NCBI RefSeq assembly: GCF_900110165.1
Contig: NZ_FOCQ01000008.1
Location: 62,001 to 126,000 of the forward strand
Direction of reading: 5' to 3'
Length of the DNA stretch: 64,000 bases
DNA from: Lihuaxuella thermophila
GTDB lineage: Bacteria; Bacillota; Bacilli; Thermoactinomycetales; Thermoactinomycetaceae
The notes beneath the pieces were generated by a model that was given only the letters and a program-made list of their open reading frames with translations, did no database searches and was not told the origin of the DNA. Each line of letters begins with the position of its first letter. Position 1 is the first letter of the stretch. The translations under genes were made by a program, and so were the position numbers. This document shows, piece after piece, positions 26,181 to 34,794 of this stretch.

Positions 26181-27323
26181 ATGCGCATAGGAATTACCTG
26201 TTATCCAACACACGGCGGTTCCGGAGTCGTTGCCACAGAACTGGGCAAACTGCTTGCGGAAAGAGGGCATGCCATTCATTTCATCACGTATGATATGCCT
26301 TTCCGCTTGGGGCGGTTTCATCAAAATATCTGCTATCACGGCGTGGAAGCCAACCGTTACGCGGTATTTAAGTACCCGCCCTATGATTTGGCTTTGGCCA
26401 GCCGGATGGCCCAGGTAGCCAAAATTTACCAGTTGGACCTTTTGCATGTCCACTATGCTGTTCCCCACGCGATTGCTGCGGTGCTGGCCAAACAGATGGT
26501 GGGGGATCATTTGAAAGTGGTAACCACTTTGCATGGTACGGATATTACGGTTTTGGGCGAGGACCCGTCGCTCCGGGATATCATCTGTTTTGGAATCCGA
26601 AACAGTGATGCCGTGACCGCCGTATCGGACAGTCTGGTGAAACAAACATATGATTTGTTCTGCGTCGACAAGCCGATTGAGCGGATCTACAATTTTGTGG
26701 ATACCAGAGTCTATTATCCGCGGGATGTGTCTTCCTTGCGGGAAAAATATGTGGATCCCGGTGAAAAGCTGCTGTTGCATATCTCCAATTTCCGGCCGGT
26801 GAAGCGCCCGGAGGATGTGATTTTCATTTTCAATCGGGTGCAAAAAGAAATCCCCTGCCGCTTGTTGTTGGTGGGAGAAGGGCCGGAGATGCCCAAAATC
26901 ATCGAGCAGGTGGAAAAGTTGGGCATCGCTTCCAAAGTGATTTTTCTCGGCAAACAGGATGAGGTTTCCCAGCTGATCTCACTGGCGGATCTTTTGCTCC
27001 TTCCGTCTGAAAAAGAGAGCTTCGGGCTGGTTGCTCTGGAAGCCATGGCTTGCGGGGTGCCTGTCATCGCTTCGAATACAGGCGGTCTGCCGGAAGTGGT
27101 GGAGCACGGGCGGACAGGCTTTTTGGCGGATGTCGGCGCAGTGGAGGAAATGGCCGGTTATGCCGTTCGCCTGTTAAAAGATGAAGCCCTTCATCAATCT
27201 TTTGTCAGGGCCGGGATCGAGAGAGTGAGACAACATTTCTCGGGAGAACAAATCGCCAAACAGTACGAAGACCTGTATGATCAGGTAGTTCACGGATCTG
27301 CCGGGGGAAGCGCGGATGGATGA
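26181..27323 (+). CDS. bshA: N-acetyl-alpha-D-glucosaminyl L-malate synthase
   Basis: BshA joins UDP-GlcNAc to L-malate, the first step of bacillithiol synthesis. The 380-residue GT-B glycosyltransferase (family GT4) begins MRIGITCYPTHGGSG and has the C-terminal nucleotide-sugar motif EKESFGLVALEAMACGVPV. ATG 26181 follows GGGAGGG; the earlier in-frame start at 26073 would lie inside bshB1. It overlaps cca by 8 bases. Confidence 0.96.
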   Translation: MRIGITCYPTHGGSGVVATELGKLLAERGHAIHFITYDMPFRLGRFHQNICYHGVEANRYAVFKYPPYDLALASRMAQVAKIYQLDLLHVHYAVPHAIAAVLAKQMVGDHLKVVTTLHGTDITVLGEDPSLRDIICFGIRNSDAVTAVSDSLVKQTYDLFCVDKPIERIYNFVDTRVYYPRDVSSLREKYVDPGEKLLLHISNFRPVKRPEDVIFIFNRVQKEIPCRLLLVGEGPEMPKIIEQVEKLGIASKVIFLGKQDEVSQLISLADLLLLPSEKESFGLVALEAMACGVPVIASNTGGLPEVVEHGRTGFLADVGAVEEMAGYAVRLLKDEALHQSFVRAGIERVRQHFSGEQIAKQYEDLYDQVVHGSAGGSADG

Positions 27324-28527
27324 GAGACGGACAGCCGCCATGCGTGTTCTGGAAGCCCTGGAACAGGCGGGATATGAGGCATATTTGGTTGGAGGATGTG
27401 TGCGGGACTTTGTGATGCAAAGAATCCCCCAGGATTATGATGTAGCCACCAGTGCCCGTCCTGAAGAGATTCAAACCGTTTTTTCGCATACGATCCCTAC
27501 CGGGATTCAGCATGGAACGGTAACGGTGCTCATCAGGCAAATACCCATTGAAGTGACCACTTTTCGTGTGGAGTCCGGTTATGAGGACCACCGCCGTCCC
27601 AGTGTGGTCCACTTTGTTTCCTCCCTCAAGCAGGATCTGGCCCGCCGGGATTTTACCATGAATGCCATGGCCCAGGACCTCCACGGGCGGATGTACGACT
27701 ATTTCTCCGGGATGGAAGATATCCGGGCGAAAAAAATTCGCACCGTCGGCAATCCGGCTGAGCGCTTTGCGGAAGATCCATTGCGGATGGTAAGGGCGGC
27801 CCGCTTCGCCGCACAGTTTAACTTCACCCTGGAAGAACAGACCGCGCAAGCCATGCGTGAGTGCAGGGAGGAATGCGTGCATTTATCGGTGGAGCGGGTG
27901 GCGGCCGAGCTGGAAAAGACCTGGATGTCAGACCGTCCTTCGCTGGGAATAAACATCATGTTTTCCTCCGGTCTGATGGAGATGCTTCCCCCTTTTCGCT
28001 TTTGGGGGATTTCGTCCGCCATGGAACCCGGAAAGTTTTTGCCGTTCGATGAAGTAGAGGATCGAATCGTCCGCTGGGCCTATTTGTTGGCCGTTTGCGG
28101 AACAACGGTCGAAACGGTGCAAAGACGGGTGAAGGATTTGCGTTTGTCCAACGCCGATGGTACCGCAATCGCAACCTGTTTCCGCCTGGGAACGGAATGG
28201 AAGCCGCTGACGGAAAGGGAAGGGAAGGAGCTTTTACTGAAAGAAGGGCTTTCGGCCGTTATTCAAGCCAGTCATTTGGCGAAACTGTTAGGAAAGGCCT
28301 CCCTTCAAGAACAATTCACAGCTTGGTGGGCGGAGATGCCGGTGAAACATGTGAAAGAACTGGCCGTGAACGGGAGAGAACTGATTGAACATTGCAAGCG
28401 TCCGCCGGGTCCGTGGGTTCGGGATACCTTGTGGGATCTGCTCAAACAAACGGCTTTGAAACAGATCCCCAATCAGAAGGAAGTATTGTTAAAGGAAGGA
28501 TGTCGCCTTGGCAAGCTCGATTCGTGA
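27316..28527 (+). CDS. cca: CCA-adding tRNA nucleotidyltransferase
   Basis: This class II nucleotidyltransferase adds or repairs the 3' CCA of tRNAs. The 403-residue protein shows YLVGGCVRDF with the G-S/G motif, the metal motif DYDVAT (40-45), the RRDFTMNAMA motif C, and the EDPLRMVRAARFAAQF motif D that reads the base. The C-terminus has the helical tRNA-binding body. It overlaps bshA by 8 bases and birA by 20 bases, so this is a tightly coupled operon as in Bacillus. Confidence 0.96.
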   Translation: MDERRTAAMRVLEALEQAGYEAYLVGGCVRDFVMQRIPQDYDVATSARPEEIQTVFSHTIPTGIQHGTVTVLIRQIPIEVTTFRVESGYEDHRRPSVVHFVSSLKQDLARRDFTMNAMAQDLHGRMYDYFSGMEDIRAKKIRTVGNPAERFAEDPLRMVRAARFAAQFNFTLEEQTAQAMRECREECVHLSVERVAAELEKTWMSDRPSLGINIMFSSGLMEMLPPFRFWGISSAMEPGKFLPFDEVEDRIVRWAYLLAVCGTTVETVQRRVKDLRLSNADGTAIATCFRLGTEWKPLTEREGKELLLKEGLSAVIQASHLAKLLGKASLQEQFTAWWAEMPVKHVKELAVNGRELIEHCKRPPGPWVRDTLWDLLKQTALKQIPNQKEVLLKEGCRLGKLDS

Positions 28528-29491
28528 TGAACTGTTAAAGGTCTTAATTGAACATCAACCCCATTTCTTGTCCGGTGAGGAGATCAGCCGGAGAGTGGGT
28601 TGCAGCCGCGCCGCTATTTGGAAGCATATTGAAGAATTGCGTCACGAAGGCTATGAGATCGAAGCGAAGCCGAGAAATGGTTACCGGCTTGTTTACCGTC
28701 CGGACCGAGTGGCTCCGGAGGAATTGGCCCCTCATTTGCAAACGAAGAGATTCGGACGGCATATCCGCTATGAATATTCCACGCCTTCGACGCAAACCCT
28801 GGCCCATCAGTGGGCCAGGGAAGGAGCCCCTGAAGGAGCCGTTGTCATTGCGGAGGAACAGGTGCAGGGAAAAGGCAGGATGGGCCGTACATGGCATTCC
28901 CCGCCACAAACGGGAGTTTGGATGAGCCTGATTCTGCGTCCCCCGATTTCTCTGGCTGAAGCCTCACAGTTGACCCTGCTCGCCTCCGTTGGGGTTCAGC
29001 AGGGGATCAAACGGGTGACGGGCCTGCCGATCCAAATCAAGTGGCCCAATGATCTGTTGATTCATGGAAAGAAGGTTTGCGGGATTCTGACGGAGTTGAG
29101 AGGGGAACAGGATCAGATTCATTATATGATTATCGGGATCGGCATTAATGTCAATACCACGTCCGAACATTGGCCGGAAGAATTAAAAAAGATCGCCACA
29201 TCACTGGCCATTGAATCGGGGGGCCACCTTCACCGGGCTACGCTGATTGCGGCCATTCTGAAAGAGCTGGAGGAAGTGTATCAGGAATACTTAAACTCCG
29301 GTTTTCGTGTGATTAAATCGAAGTGGGAACAAGCGGCGGGAATGTTGGGAAAAACCATTACCGCCCGCACTCCGCAGGGACTTATCACCGGTGTGGCGGA
29401 ACGACTGAATGAAAGCGGAGCCTTGCTGATTCGCACAGATCAAGGGGTCATTCCCGTTTACTCGGCGGATATCGATTGGAAAGAAATATGA
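28508..29491 (+). CDS. birA: Biotin-protein ligase and biotin repressor
   Basis: BirA attaches biotin to acetyl-CoA and pyruvate carboxylases and represses biotin genes. The 327-residue protein has an N-terminal winged helix (about 1-62; SGEEISRRVGCSRAAIWKHI), the ligase core with GKGRMGRTWHSP, IKWPNDLLIHGKKVCGIL with the catalytic Lys, and a C-terminal SH3-like domain. The start is TTG 28508, behind AAAGGAAGGA. It overlaps cca by 20 bases. Confidence 0.96.
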   Translation: MASSIRDELLKVLIEHQPHFLSGEEISRRVGCSRAAIWKHIEELRHEGYEIEAKPRNGYRLVYRPDRVAPEELAPHLQTKRFGRHIRYEYSTPSTQTLAHQWAREGAPEGAVVIAEEQVQGKGRMGRTWHSPPQTGVWMSLILRPPISLAEASQLTLLASVGVQQGIKRVTGLPIQIKWPNDLLIHGKKVCGILTELRGEQDQIHYMIIGIGINVNTTSEHWPEELKKIATSLAIESGGHLHRATLIAAILKELEEVYQEYLNSGFRVIKSKWEQAAGMLGKTITARTPQGLITGVAERLNESGALLIRTDQGVIPVYSADIDWKEI

Positions 29492-29657
29492 TTGCATTCG
29501 GCTTCCATTTTCGATACGCTTATGGTAAATAGGCGGCATCTCTCATGAGCCGCACTATGCTTGTCTTGCGATAGTTCTGCTTATTTCTGCCTGATGTAAA
29601 TCTGCTTCGAGCCGTTGGGACGGAGACAGAGGGATGGGTTGAACGATACCAAACCTG

Positions 29658-29702
29658 CGCCTTTTTCAGTCCCAATTCAGACTGAGAAAGGCGTTGTTTT
29701 TT
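29658..29702 (+). terminator. Terminator between birA and panB
   Basis: CGCCTTTTTCAGT (29658-29670) pairs with ACTGAGAAAGGCG (29681-29693), one G-U pair, followed by TTGTTTTTT. It ends birA transcription about 165 bases after the gene. Because panB starts only 43 bases later, readthrough control of panBCD is possible; no T-box or known riboswitch motif was seen in the 250-base gap. Confidence 0.8.
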
Positions 29703-29744
29703 CTCTGCCCCAGGGCCCTTGATGGAAAAAAGGAGGGTTCCCGG

Positions 29745-30614
29745 ATGAGCCATACCCGGAAGAAGGTAACGACGCGTACGCTGGCCAGGATGAAACAGAA
29801 TAAGGAACCGATCGCCATGATCACCGCTTATGACTATCCCACCGCAAAAATTGCCGAGCAGGCCGGCGCGGAAATCATTTTAGTAGGAGATTCCCTCGGG
29901 ATGGTGGTGCTGGGGTACGATTCCACCATTCCGGTCACGCTGCAAGATATGGTGCATCATACAAAAGCGGTTGCGCGTGCAGCCAAAAGCGCGATGGTGA
30001 TTGCGGACCTGCCCTTCATGACCGCCCATTTGTCTAAAGACGAAGTGCTTCGGGCAGCAGGACGGCTGATGCAGGAAGCGGGCGCGTATGGGGTAAAAAT
30101 GGAAGGCGGTTCGGAAATACTGGCGAATGTAACAACATTAACTTCTGCAGGCATCCCGGTCATGGGTCACCTGGGGTTAACTCCCCAGTCCGTCAATCAA
30201 ATCGGGGGGTATCTGGTGCAAGGAAAGGATGTCGGCACCGCGCGGCATCTGCTCGCCGAAGCCAAACGGCTGGAGGAAGCGGGTTCCTTTGCAATCGTGT
30301 TGGAATGTGTACCCGAAGAATTGGCTCAGCTCATTGCAGAATCATTGACAATTCCGGTCATCGGGATCGGGGCCGGCCGATTTTGTGACGGGCAGGTTCT
30401 CGTTTTCCACGACGTTCTGGGGATCGGAGGAGACTGGCATCCCTCTTTTGTGAAGGTATATCAGCAAGCAGGAAAAGTGATGCAAAGAGGGATTGAGGAT
30501 TACGTCCAAGAAGTGAAGCGGCGGGCGTTTCCTGATGAACAGCATGTTTCCCACCTGTCCTCGGATCTGATCGCAGTTCTGTACGGCGGGCAAGAAGGAG
30601 TCAAAAATACATGA
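29745..30614 (+). CDS. panB: Ketopantoate hydroxymethyltransferase
   Basis: PanB adds a hydroxymethyl group from methylene-tetrahydrofolate to alpha-ketoisovalerate, the first committed step to pantothenate. The 289-residue TIM-barrel protein has the family motifs MITAYDYPTAKIAEQAG, VGDSLGMVVLGYDST and IGIGAGRFCDGQVLVFHD. ATG 29745 follows AAAGGAGGG; the earlier frame start at 29694 lies inside the terminator. The stop overlaps panC (ATGA). Confidence 0.97.
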   Translation: MSHTRKKVTTRTLARMKQNKEPIAMITAYDYPTAKIAEQAGAEIILVGDSLGMVVLGYDSTIPVTLQDMVHHTKAVARAAKSAMVIADLPFMTAHLSKDEVLRAAGRLMQEAGAYGVKMEGGSEILANVTTLTSAGIPVMGHLGLTPQSVNQIGGYLVQGKDVGTARHLLAEAKRLEEAGSFAIVLECVPEELAQLIAESLTIPVIGIGAGRFCDGQVLVFHDVLGIGGDWHPSFVKVYQQAGKVMQRGIEDYVQEVKRRAFPDEQHVSHLSSDLIAVLYGGQEGVKNT

Positions 30615-31483
30615 AAATCGTTGAAACAGTTGCTGAAATCAGAAGAGAATTACAGACACACAGGTCCAAGACGATCGGCTTGGTTCCAACCATGGGGTAT
30701 TTGCATGAGGGTCATCTCAGTTTAATCAAAAGAGCGCGGAAAGAATGTGACATTGTCGTACTGTCCATCTTTGTAAACCCATTGCAATTTGGCCCCAATG
30801 AAGATTTCGAGCGATACCCCCGCGATTTGGACCGGGACGCCGCGTTGGCCAAACAAGCCGGAGTCGATCTGCTCTTCTGTCCATCTGTCAGGGAAATGTA
30901 TCCCCATGAAATATTGACAGAGGTGCGGGTCCGGAAAGTGACGGACCGGCTGTGCGGAGCATCCCGGCCGGGGCATTTTGAAGGAGTTGCGACTGTCGTC
31001 ACCAAACTGTTCCACATCGTATTGCCGGACCGGGCTTATTTCGGGTTAAAAGATGCGCAACAAGTGGCTGTAATCGAACAGATGGTAAAGGATCTGCATT
31101 TTCCGGTGACGATTGTTCCCTGTGAGACCGTGAGGGAACCCGATGGCCTCGCCATGAGCTCGCGCAATGTTTATCTGTCTGAAGAAGAGCGGAAGCAGGC
31201 TGTGATTCTGAACCGGGCGCTGACAGAGGTGAAAGAGCAACTGGAAAAGGGCTTGCTCATAACAGCTGACGAGGTCAATCGGTACGTGCGGGAGAGGATC
31301 AACAGCCAGCCGCTGGCTCAGATCGATTATGTAGAAACGCTTTCCTATCCGAGACTGGAACCGATCCATCACCTGGATCAACGGCCCATTATTGTGGCTG
31401 TAGCCGTTCGTTTTGGCTCAACCCGCTTGATTGACAATCTTTTGTTCGGGGGTAAGGAGGAATCAGCATGTTCCGGACAATGA
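30611..31483 (+). CDS. panC: Pantothenate synthetase
   Basis: PanC ligates pantoate and beta-alanine using ATP. The 290-residue protein has the adenylate-forming motifs [17 protein letters not shown] (HxGH-like) and [10 protein letters not shown], plus MSSRNVYLS (KMSKS-like). It overlaps panB by 4 bases and panD by 16 bases, giving a coupled panBCD operon. The C-terminal dimerisation part is complete. Confidence 0.97.
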   Translation: MKIVETVAEIRRELQTHRSKTIGLVPTMGYLHEGHLSLIKRARKECDIVVLSIFVNPLQFGPNEDFERYPRDLDRDAALAKQAGVDLLFCPSVREMYPHEILTEVRVRKVTDRLCGASRPGHFEGVATVVTKLFHIVLPDRAYFGLKDAQQVAVIEQMVKDLHFPVTIVPCETVREPDGLAMSSRNVYLSEEERKQAVILNRALTEVKEQLEKGLLITADEVNRYVRERINSQPLAQIDYVETLSYPRLEPIHHLDQRPIIVAVAVRFGSTRLIDNLLFGGKEESACSGQ

Positions 31484-31851
31484 TGAAAGCCAAAATTCAC
31501 CGCGCCACCGTTACGGAAGCCAATCTCCAGTATGTGGGAAGTGTGACGATCGATGAAGAGATCCTTGAGCGCGTGGACATTCTCCCCAATGAGAGAGTAC
31601 AGATCGTCAACAACAATAATGGGGCCCGTCTGGAAACCTATGTGATCCCGGGGGAACGCGGGAGCGGGACCATCTGCTTAAACGGAGCCGCCGCCCGTCT
31701 GGTTCAACCGGGGGATCAGGTGATCATCATCTCTTATGTATGGATGGATGAAGAGTCTGCCCGTAACCATAAACCCAAGATCGCGATTATGAACGAAAAA
31801 AACCAGATTGAAATGCTGATCGGTGAAGAAGTACACGGCACCGTTCTTTAA
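31468..31851 (+). CDS. panD: Aspartate 1-decarboxylase
   Basis: PanD makes beta-alanine from aspartate for pantothenate synthesis. The 127-residue proenzyme has the self-cleavage site Gly24-Ser25 (YVGSVTID), which creates the pyruvoyl cofactor, and the motif [11 protein letters not shown]. The ATG lies inside panC, preceded by GGTAAGGAGG. A terminator starts at the stop codon. Confidence 0.97.
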   Translation: MFRTMMKAKIHRATVTEANLQYVGSVTIDEEILERVDILPNERVQIVNNNNGARLETYVIPGERGSGTICLNGAAARLVQPGDQVIIISYVWMDEESARNHKPKIAIMNEKNQIEMLIGEEVHGTVL

Positions 31852-31880
31852 ACCCCGTGAGACGAGCTCACGGGTTTTTT
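31851..31880 (+). terminator. Terminator of panBCD
   Basis: AACCCCGTGAG pairs with CTCACGGGTT around a 5-base loop and six T follow. It begins right at the panD stop. Confidence 0.88.
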
Positions 31881-31984
31881 CGTGCGCGAAACTCGCCATT
31901 CCTCCCGTCAGTGATCCCGGAATGGATTTTAATCAGAGGGACATACTCCTACATAAGACGGTTGGAACGATGGGGGGATGCGTG

Positions 31985-33358
31985 ATGTTTCATCAGGAGT
32001 GGCTGGAGTCCGTGCAAAGTGAATTGGAAGAGATCAAGAGCAAATATCGAAATTGCCCGGCGTCGGAAAAACCCAAGTGGAGGAACCGCCTTCAACAGAT
32101 CAAAAAATCATGTGATCGCTTGTTGGAATCATGGGCTGTGATTGAAGAAAAAATCGCTCATCTCGTTTCGGAACATCCTGATTTGATATCCGAGGAAAAA
32201 GAGATCGCCGGAGAATTTTGGCTAAACGAATCGGTGGTGCGCAAATTCAGACAAGGTCAGGGGTATTATGGACTCACGATGTTTGAAGAGGCTAAGCAAT
32301 TGTTTCAGCAAGTGGTCGAAGAAGAGCCCGATTTTCTGCTGGGACGAATCTATTTGGGTTTGAGCCAGTTTCAGGACAATCGTTTGGATGAGGCGGAACG
32401 TCACTTTCAAATGGTGAGAAAAACGGCTGTTCATGATGCGTTTGTCGGATTTGCTCATCATATGCTGGGTTGTATTGCCGTGAAGCAAGGGGATGACCGT
32501 AAAGCGATCAAGCAATTTAAAAAGGTCGTTTCATTGCTCGATGATCACAGTGATGCTTGGTTTAATATGGGAGCCTGCCATTATCGTTTAGGAGAATACC
32601 AAGAAGCGATTCCGTATTTTTTCCATGCTCTGTCGATCAATGAAGATGACTGGGAATCCATGTATTATTTATCCAGCTGTTATCGGCATTATAAGCAATG
32701 GGGGAGTGTTTCCTTCTGGCGTTTGGCTTCCTATGAAAAGACGAATCATCCCCGCGTACTGGAATCCATCGCGCACGATTATGAAGAGATGGGGCAACCC
32801 AAACAGGCCATCCATTGGTATCAGCGATTGTTGGCGCGCGATCCCCTGAATCGTTCGGCCTATCACGGTATTGCGTGGAATTACTGGGTTCTGGGCTATG
32901 CAGAACATGCCTTTATGTGGTTAAAAAAGGGGCTTACTCTGTATCCAAAAAATCCGGATCTCCTTTTTGCCTATGTTTGGATGTCCATTGTCAAAGGAGA
33001 CGTGGATCGTGCGGAAATGGCGATGAATATGCTTCCGGCGGAGCTGACAAAACAACCCATCTGGTTGGCAGTCCGTTCACGTCTTTCCACTCAGATGGGT
33101 GATTTTGAGAAAGCAGCCGGAATGGCGGAGCAACTGATTCAGCAGGAAAAAGCTTCTGTCAAAGCGATGGGACATTACCAGAAAGGCCGAACCTTGCTGG
33201 AAATGGGAAATATCCGGGAAGCGATTCAGCATTTCAGACAGGCTCATCAACTGGCTTCTCACTGGAAAGACCCCTTGTTTTTTGAGGGAGTTTGCCACAT
33301 TATTGAAGGAAGGCTCGATTCGACCAAAAATTGTTGGGGGCAAATCTGTTTTACTTAA
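31985..33358 (+). CDS. Tetratricopeptide-repeat protein
   Basis: The 457-residue soluble protein begins with a helical segment (about 1-95) and continues with about ten tetratricopeptide-type repeats, such as AWFNMGACHYRLGEYQEAIPYFFHAL and YQKGRTLLEMGNIREAIQHF (parts shown). It should be a protein-binding scaffold; no catalytic motif was seen. ATG 31985 lies 7 bases after GGGGGG. In B. subtilis dinG follows panD, while the TPR gene ypiA lies before ypiB, so this gene occupies a non-standard place. Whether it is a displaced YpiA relative cannot be decided from sequence alone. Confidence 0.85.
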   Translation: MFHQEWLESVQSELEEIKSKYRNCPASEKPKWRNRLQQIKKSCDRLLESWAVIEEKIAHLVSEHPDLISEEKEIAGEFWLNESVVRKFRQGQGYYGLTMFEEAKQLFQQVVEEEPDFLLGRIYLGLSQFQDNRLDEAERHFQMVRKTAVHDAFVGFAHHMLGCIAVKQGDDRKAIKQFKKVVSLLDDHSDAWFNMGACHYRLGEYQEAIPYFFHALSINEDDWESMYYLSSCYRHYKQWGSVSFWRLASYEKTNHPRVLESIAHDYEEMGQPKQAIHWYQRLLARDPLNRSAYHGIAWNYWVLGYAEHAFMWLKKGLTLYPKNPDLLFAYVWMSIVKGDVDRAEMAMNMLPAELTKQPIWLAVRSRLSTQMGDFEKAAGMAEQLIQQEKASVKAMGHYQKGRTLLEMGNIREAIQHFRQAHQLASHWKDPLFFEGVCHIIEGRLDSTKNCWGQICFT

Positions 33359-33377
33359 TTCGGCGTTGGAACCGTTT

Positions 33378-33414
33378 CGTTCCCATCCTCCGACGGAAGT
33401 CAAGGATGGGAACG
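33378..33414. repeat. Perfect 11-bp hairpin between convergent genes
   Basis: CGTTCCCATCC (33378-33388) and GGATGGGAACG (33404-33414) form a strong stem with a 15-base loop. No T-run follows on either strand. It probably protects or ends both transcripts. Confidence 0.6.
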
Positions 33415-33444
33415 AGTGTCGCAGGCTGATGGACGTTGGGAGCG

Positions 33445-33789
33445 TCAGTTCCTGGTGTTACCGTTCCAATAGCGGAGATGTTCCTCTTTGCCGGTCGGCA
33501 GTTTTTCCAGAAGCCGGCCGTTTTTATCATAACGGTATTCATATTCCCGATAATGATCGACCGTCCACGAACCTTTTTCATCTGTCGAGTTTTCGGGAAT
33601 CTTTTCAGAACCTGTCCACTCCATGCCATATTCGGTGCGCAAATCGGGCTTGGCTGTTTTGGCGATCGACGGGACGGCTTCTTGGACGGGAACCAAATGA
33701 TATCCCAATATCAAGGACAGCAGCATAAGATTGATGGCGACTGCTGTTCCCAATGAGATTTGCTTAAGGGTATCTTTCCGCTGCTTCAT
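33445..33789 (-). CDS. Membrane-anchored or secreted small protein, unknown
   Basis: The 114-residue product has an N-terminal transmembrane or signal segment (about 13-32, SLGTAVAINLMLLSLILGYH) and a charged extracytoplasmic part with a YREYEYRYDKNGRLLEKL segment. AAAGGAG precedes the ATG. No family was recognised. It is convergent with the TPR gene; a plus-strand frame over the same region looks like a shadow. Confidence 0.7.
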   Translation of the reverse strand: MKQRKDTLKQISLGTAVAINLMLLSLILGYHLVPVQEAVPSIAKTAKPDLRTEYGMEWTGSEKIPENSTDEKGSWTVDHYREYEYRYDKNGRLLEKLPTGKEEHLRYWNGNTRN

Positions 33790-33946
33790 ACCATATACTC
33801 CTTTTGCACGGACATTTACAGAATTTATATGAAACAGCAGACCATTTCATCCCTTTTTTGATTTGTCCGAACGGAACGACATCATTGAAAGTATGAATGA
33901 TTGGGGTCATAATAAAGGTAGAAGACTGGCTTAAGGAGGTATATCT

Positions 33947-34222
33947 GTGAACTTTTCGCAACTATTGGAAAAATATCGCCGCGATCATCAGCATCCGTTC
34001 AACAAATTCACACACGCCATCGGTATTCCTTTGATTATCATTTCGCTTCCGTGGTTCTTTTTTAACTGGAAAACCGCAATTTTTTTATTTGTCTTAGGGT
34101 GGGCTTTTCAGTTTGTCGGGCATTGGGTTGAAGGGAAGAAACCATCCTTTTTTTCCAATCCCGCATTTTTGCTGGTCGGACCTATCTATTTCTTAAAACA
34201 ATTATTCAAGAGAAATAAATAG
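33947..34222 (+). CDS. Mpo1-like (DUF962) membrane protein
   Basis: The 91-residue protein has the pattern HPFNKFTHAIGIPLI, two transmembrane segments, and FVGHWVEGKKPSFF, with conserved histidines as in the DUF962/Mpo1 family. Yeast Mpo1 is an iron-dependent dioxygenase that shortens 2-hydroxy fatty acids; bacterial members are little studied. GTG 33947 follows AGGAGGT. A role in lipid metabolism is inferred from the family. Confidence 0.85.
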   Translation: MNFSQLLEKYRRDHQHPFNKFTHAIGIPLIIISLPWFFFNWKTAIFLFVLGWAFQFVGHWVEGKKPSFFSNPAFLLVGPIYFLKQLFKRNK

Positions 34223-34226
34223 CGAC

Positions 34227-34254
34227 ATAAAAAAGGCACCCTCTCCCGGATGCC
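34227..34254 (-). terminator. Terminator of the CDGSH gene
   Basis: On the minus strand GGCATCCGGGAGAGGGTGCC folds into a hairpin and six T follow. It ends the gene at 34285. Confidence 0.75.
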
Positions 34255-34284
34255 GCTGAATCAGATCCGTGTACTATGTAAAAA

Positions 34285-34491
34285 CTACAGCACTTGTTTT
34301 GCACGGGCACAATCATCAAATTTCCCGTTATGCGTACCATCGCAAAAAGGTTTATTCTGTGACAACCCGCAGCGGCAAAGAGCCGTTTGCTTTTTGGTTA
34401 CAAAAGGATTCCCTTCTGCATCCACCAGTTCAATTTCGCCTCTAACGATGAGCGGTCCCCGATCCATGATTTGGATTCGTGTTTTTTCCAT
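34285..34491 (-). CDS. CDGSH-type iron-sulfur protein
   Basis: The 68-residue protein carries one CDGSH-type cluster motif: CRCGLSQNKPFCDGTH, with three Cys and one His ligating a [2Fe-2S] cluster. It likely acts in electron transfer or iron-sulfur handling. It is preceded by GGAGGTGG. The gene is a single unit between the Mpo1-like gene and the coiled-coil operon. Confidence 0.92.
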   Translation of the reverse strand: MEKTRIQIMDRGPLIVRGEIELVDAEGNPFVTKKQTALCRCGLSQNKPFCDGTHNGKFDDCARAKQVL

Positions 34492-34566
34492 CCTTCCACC
34501 TCCCGTATAGATAACTATGCCCCTTTTGGGAAAGGTCTAAACATAAAAGACTGAATTTTGAATCGC

Positions 34567-34608
34567 ATCCAACAACTCTGGTGGCCGAGGGTACCAGAGT
34601 TGTTGGAT
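34567..34608 (-). terminator. 16-bp perfect hairpin closing the coiled-coil operon
   Basis: ATCCAACAACTCTGGT (34567-34582) and ACCAGAGTTGTTGGAT (34593-34608) are exact inverted copies with a 10-base loop. Only a weak T-run follows on the minus strand. It begins 4 bases after the last gene of the eight-gene unit. Confidence 0.7.
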
Positions 34609-34611
34609 GAT

Positions 34612-34779
34612 TTAAACCCAGATGCTAATGGCCACCAGGCACAAGTAAATCAATGCAACTCCGACGATTCCCAGTAACCACTTCCCGATTTCCTCATTCT
34701 TTACAATGGATCGGACAGTCAAACAAGTGAAAAGCAAGATGGCGATCAGTGTGAAAAAATACAGCAGGCTGAAAAACAT
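34612..34779 (-). CDS. 55-residue membrane peptide at the end of the coiled-coil operon
   Basis: This short gene begins MFFSLLYFFTLIAILLF and has two hydrophobic stretches (about 2-20 and 34-54) separated by a charged turn (RSIVKNEEIGKW). GAGGAG precedes the ATG by 5 bases. It starts 15 bases after the preceding gene and precedes the closing hairpin, so it belongs to the operon. The function is unknown; a small membrane partner of the coiled-coil proteins is possible. Confidence 0.75.
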   Translation of the reverse strand: MFFSLLYFFTLIAILLFTCLTVRSIVKNEEIGKWLLGIVGVALIYLCLVAISIWV

Positions 34780-34794
34780 AGGATCTCCTCTTTA

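Noticed and set aside
29600-29660. T-box leader before panB
   Set aside because: AGGGATGGGTTGAACG resembles part of a T-box, but the AGGGTGGNACCGCG core is absent.
33282-33728. 148-codon plus-strand frame over the end of the TPR gene
   Set aside because: It overlaps the TPR gene and lies antisense to a minus-strand gene with a membrane segment and good ribosome binding site.
34250-34510. 86-codon plus-strand frame over the CDGSH gene
   Set aside because: It is the antisense shadow of a gene with a clear iron-sulfur motif.
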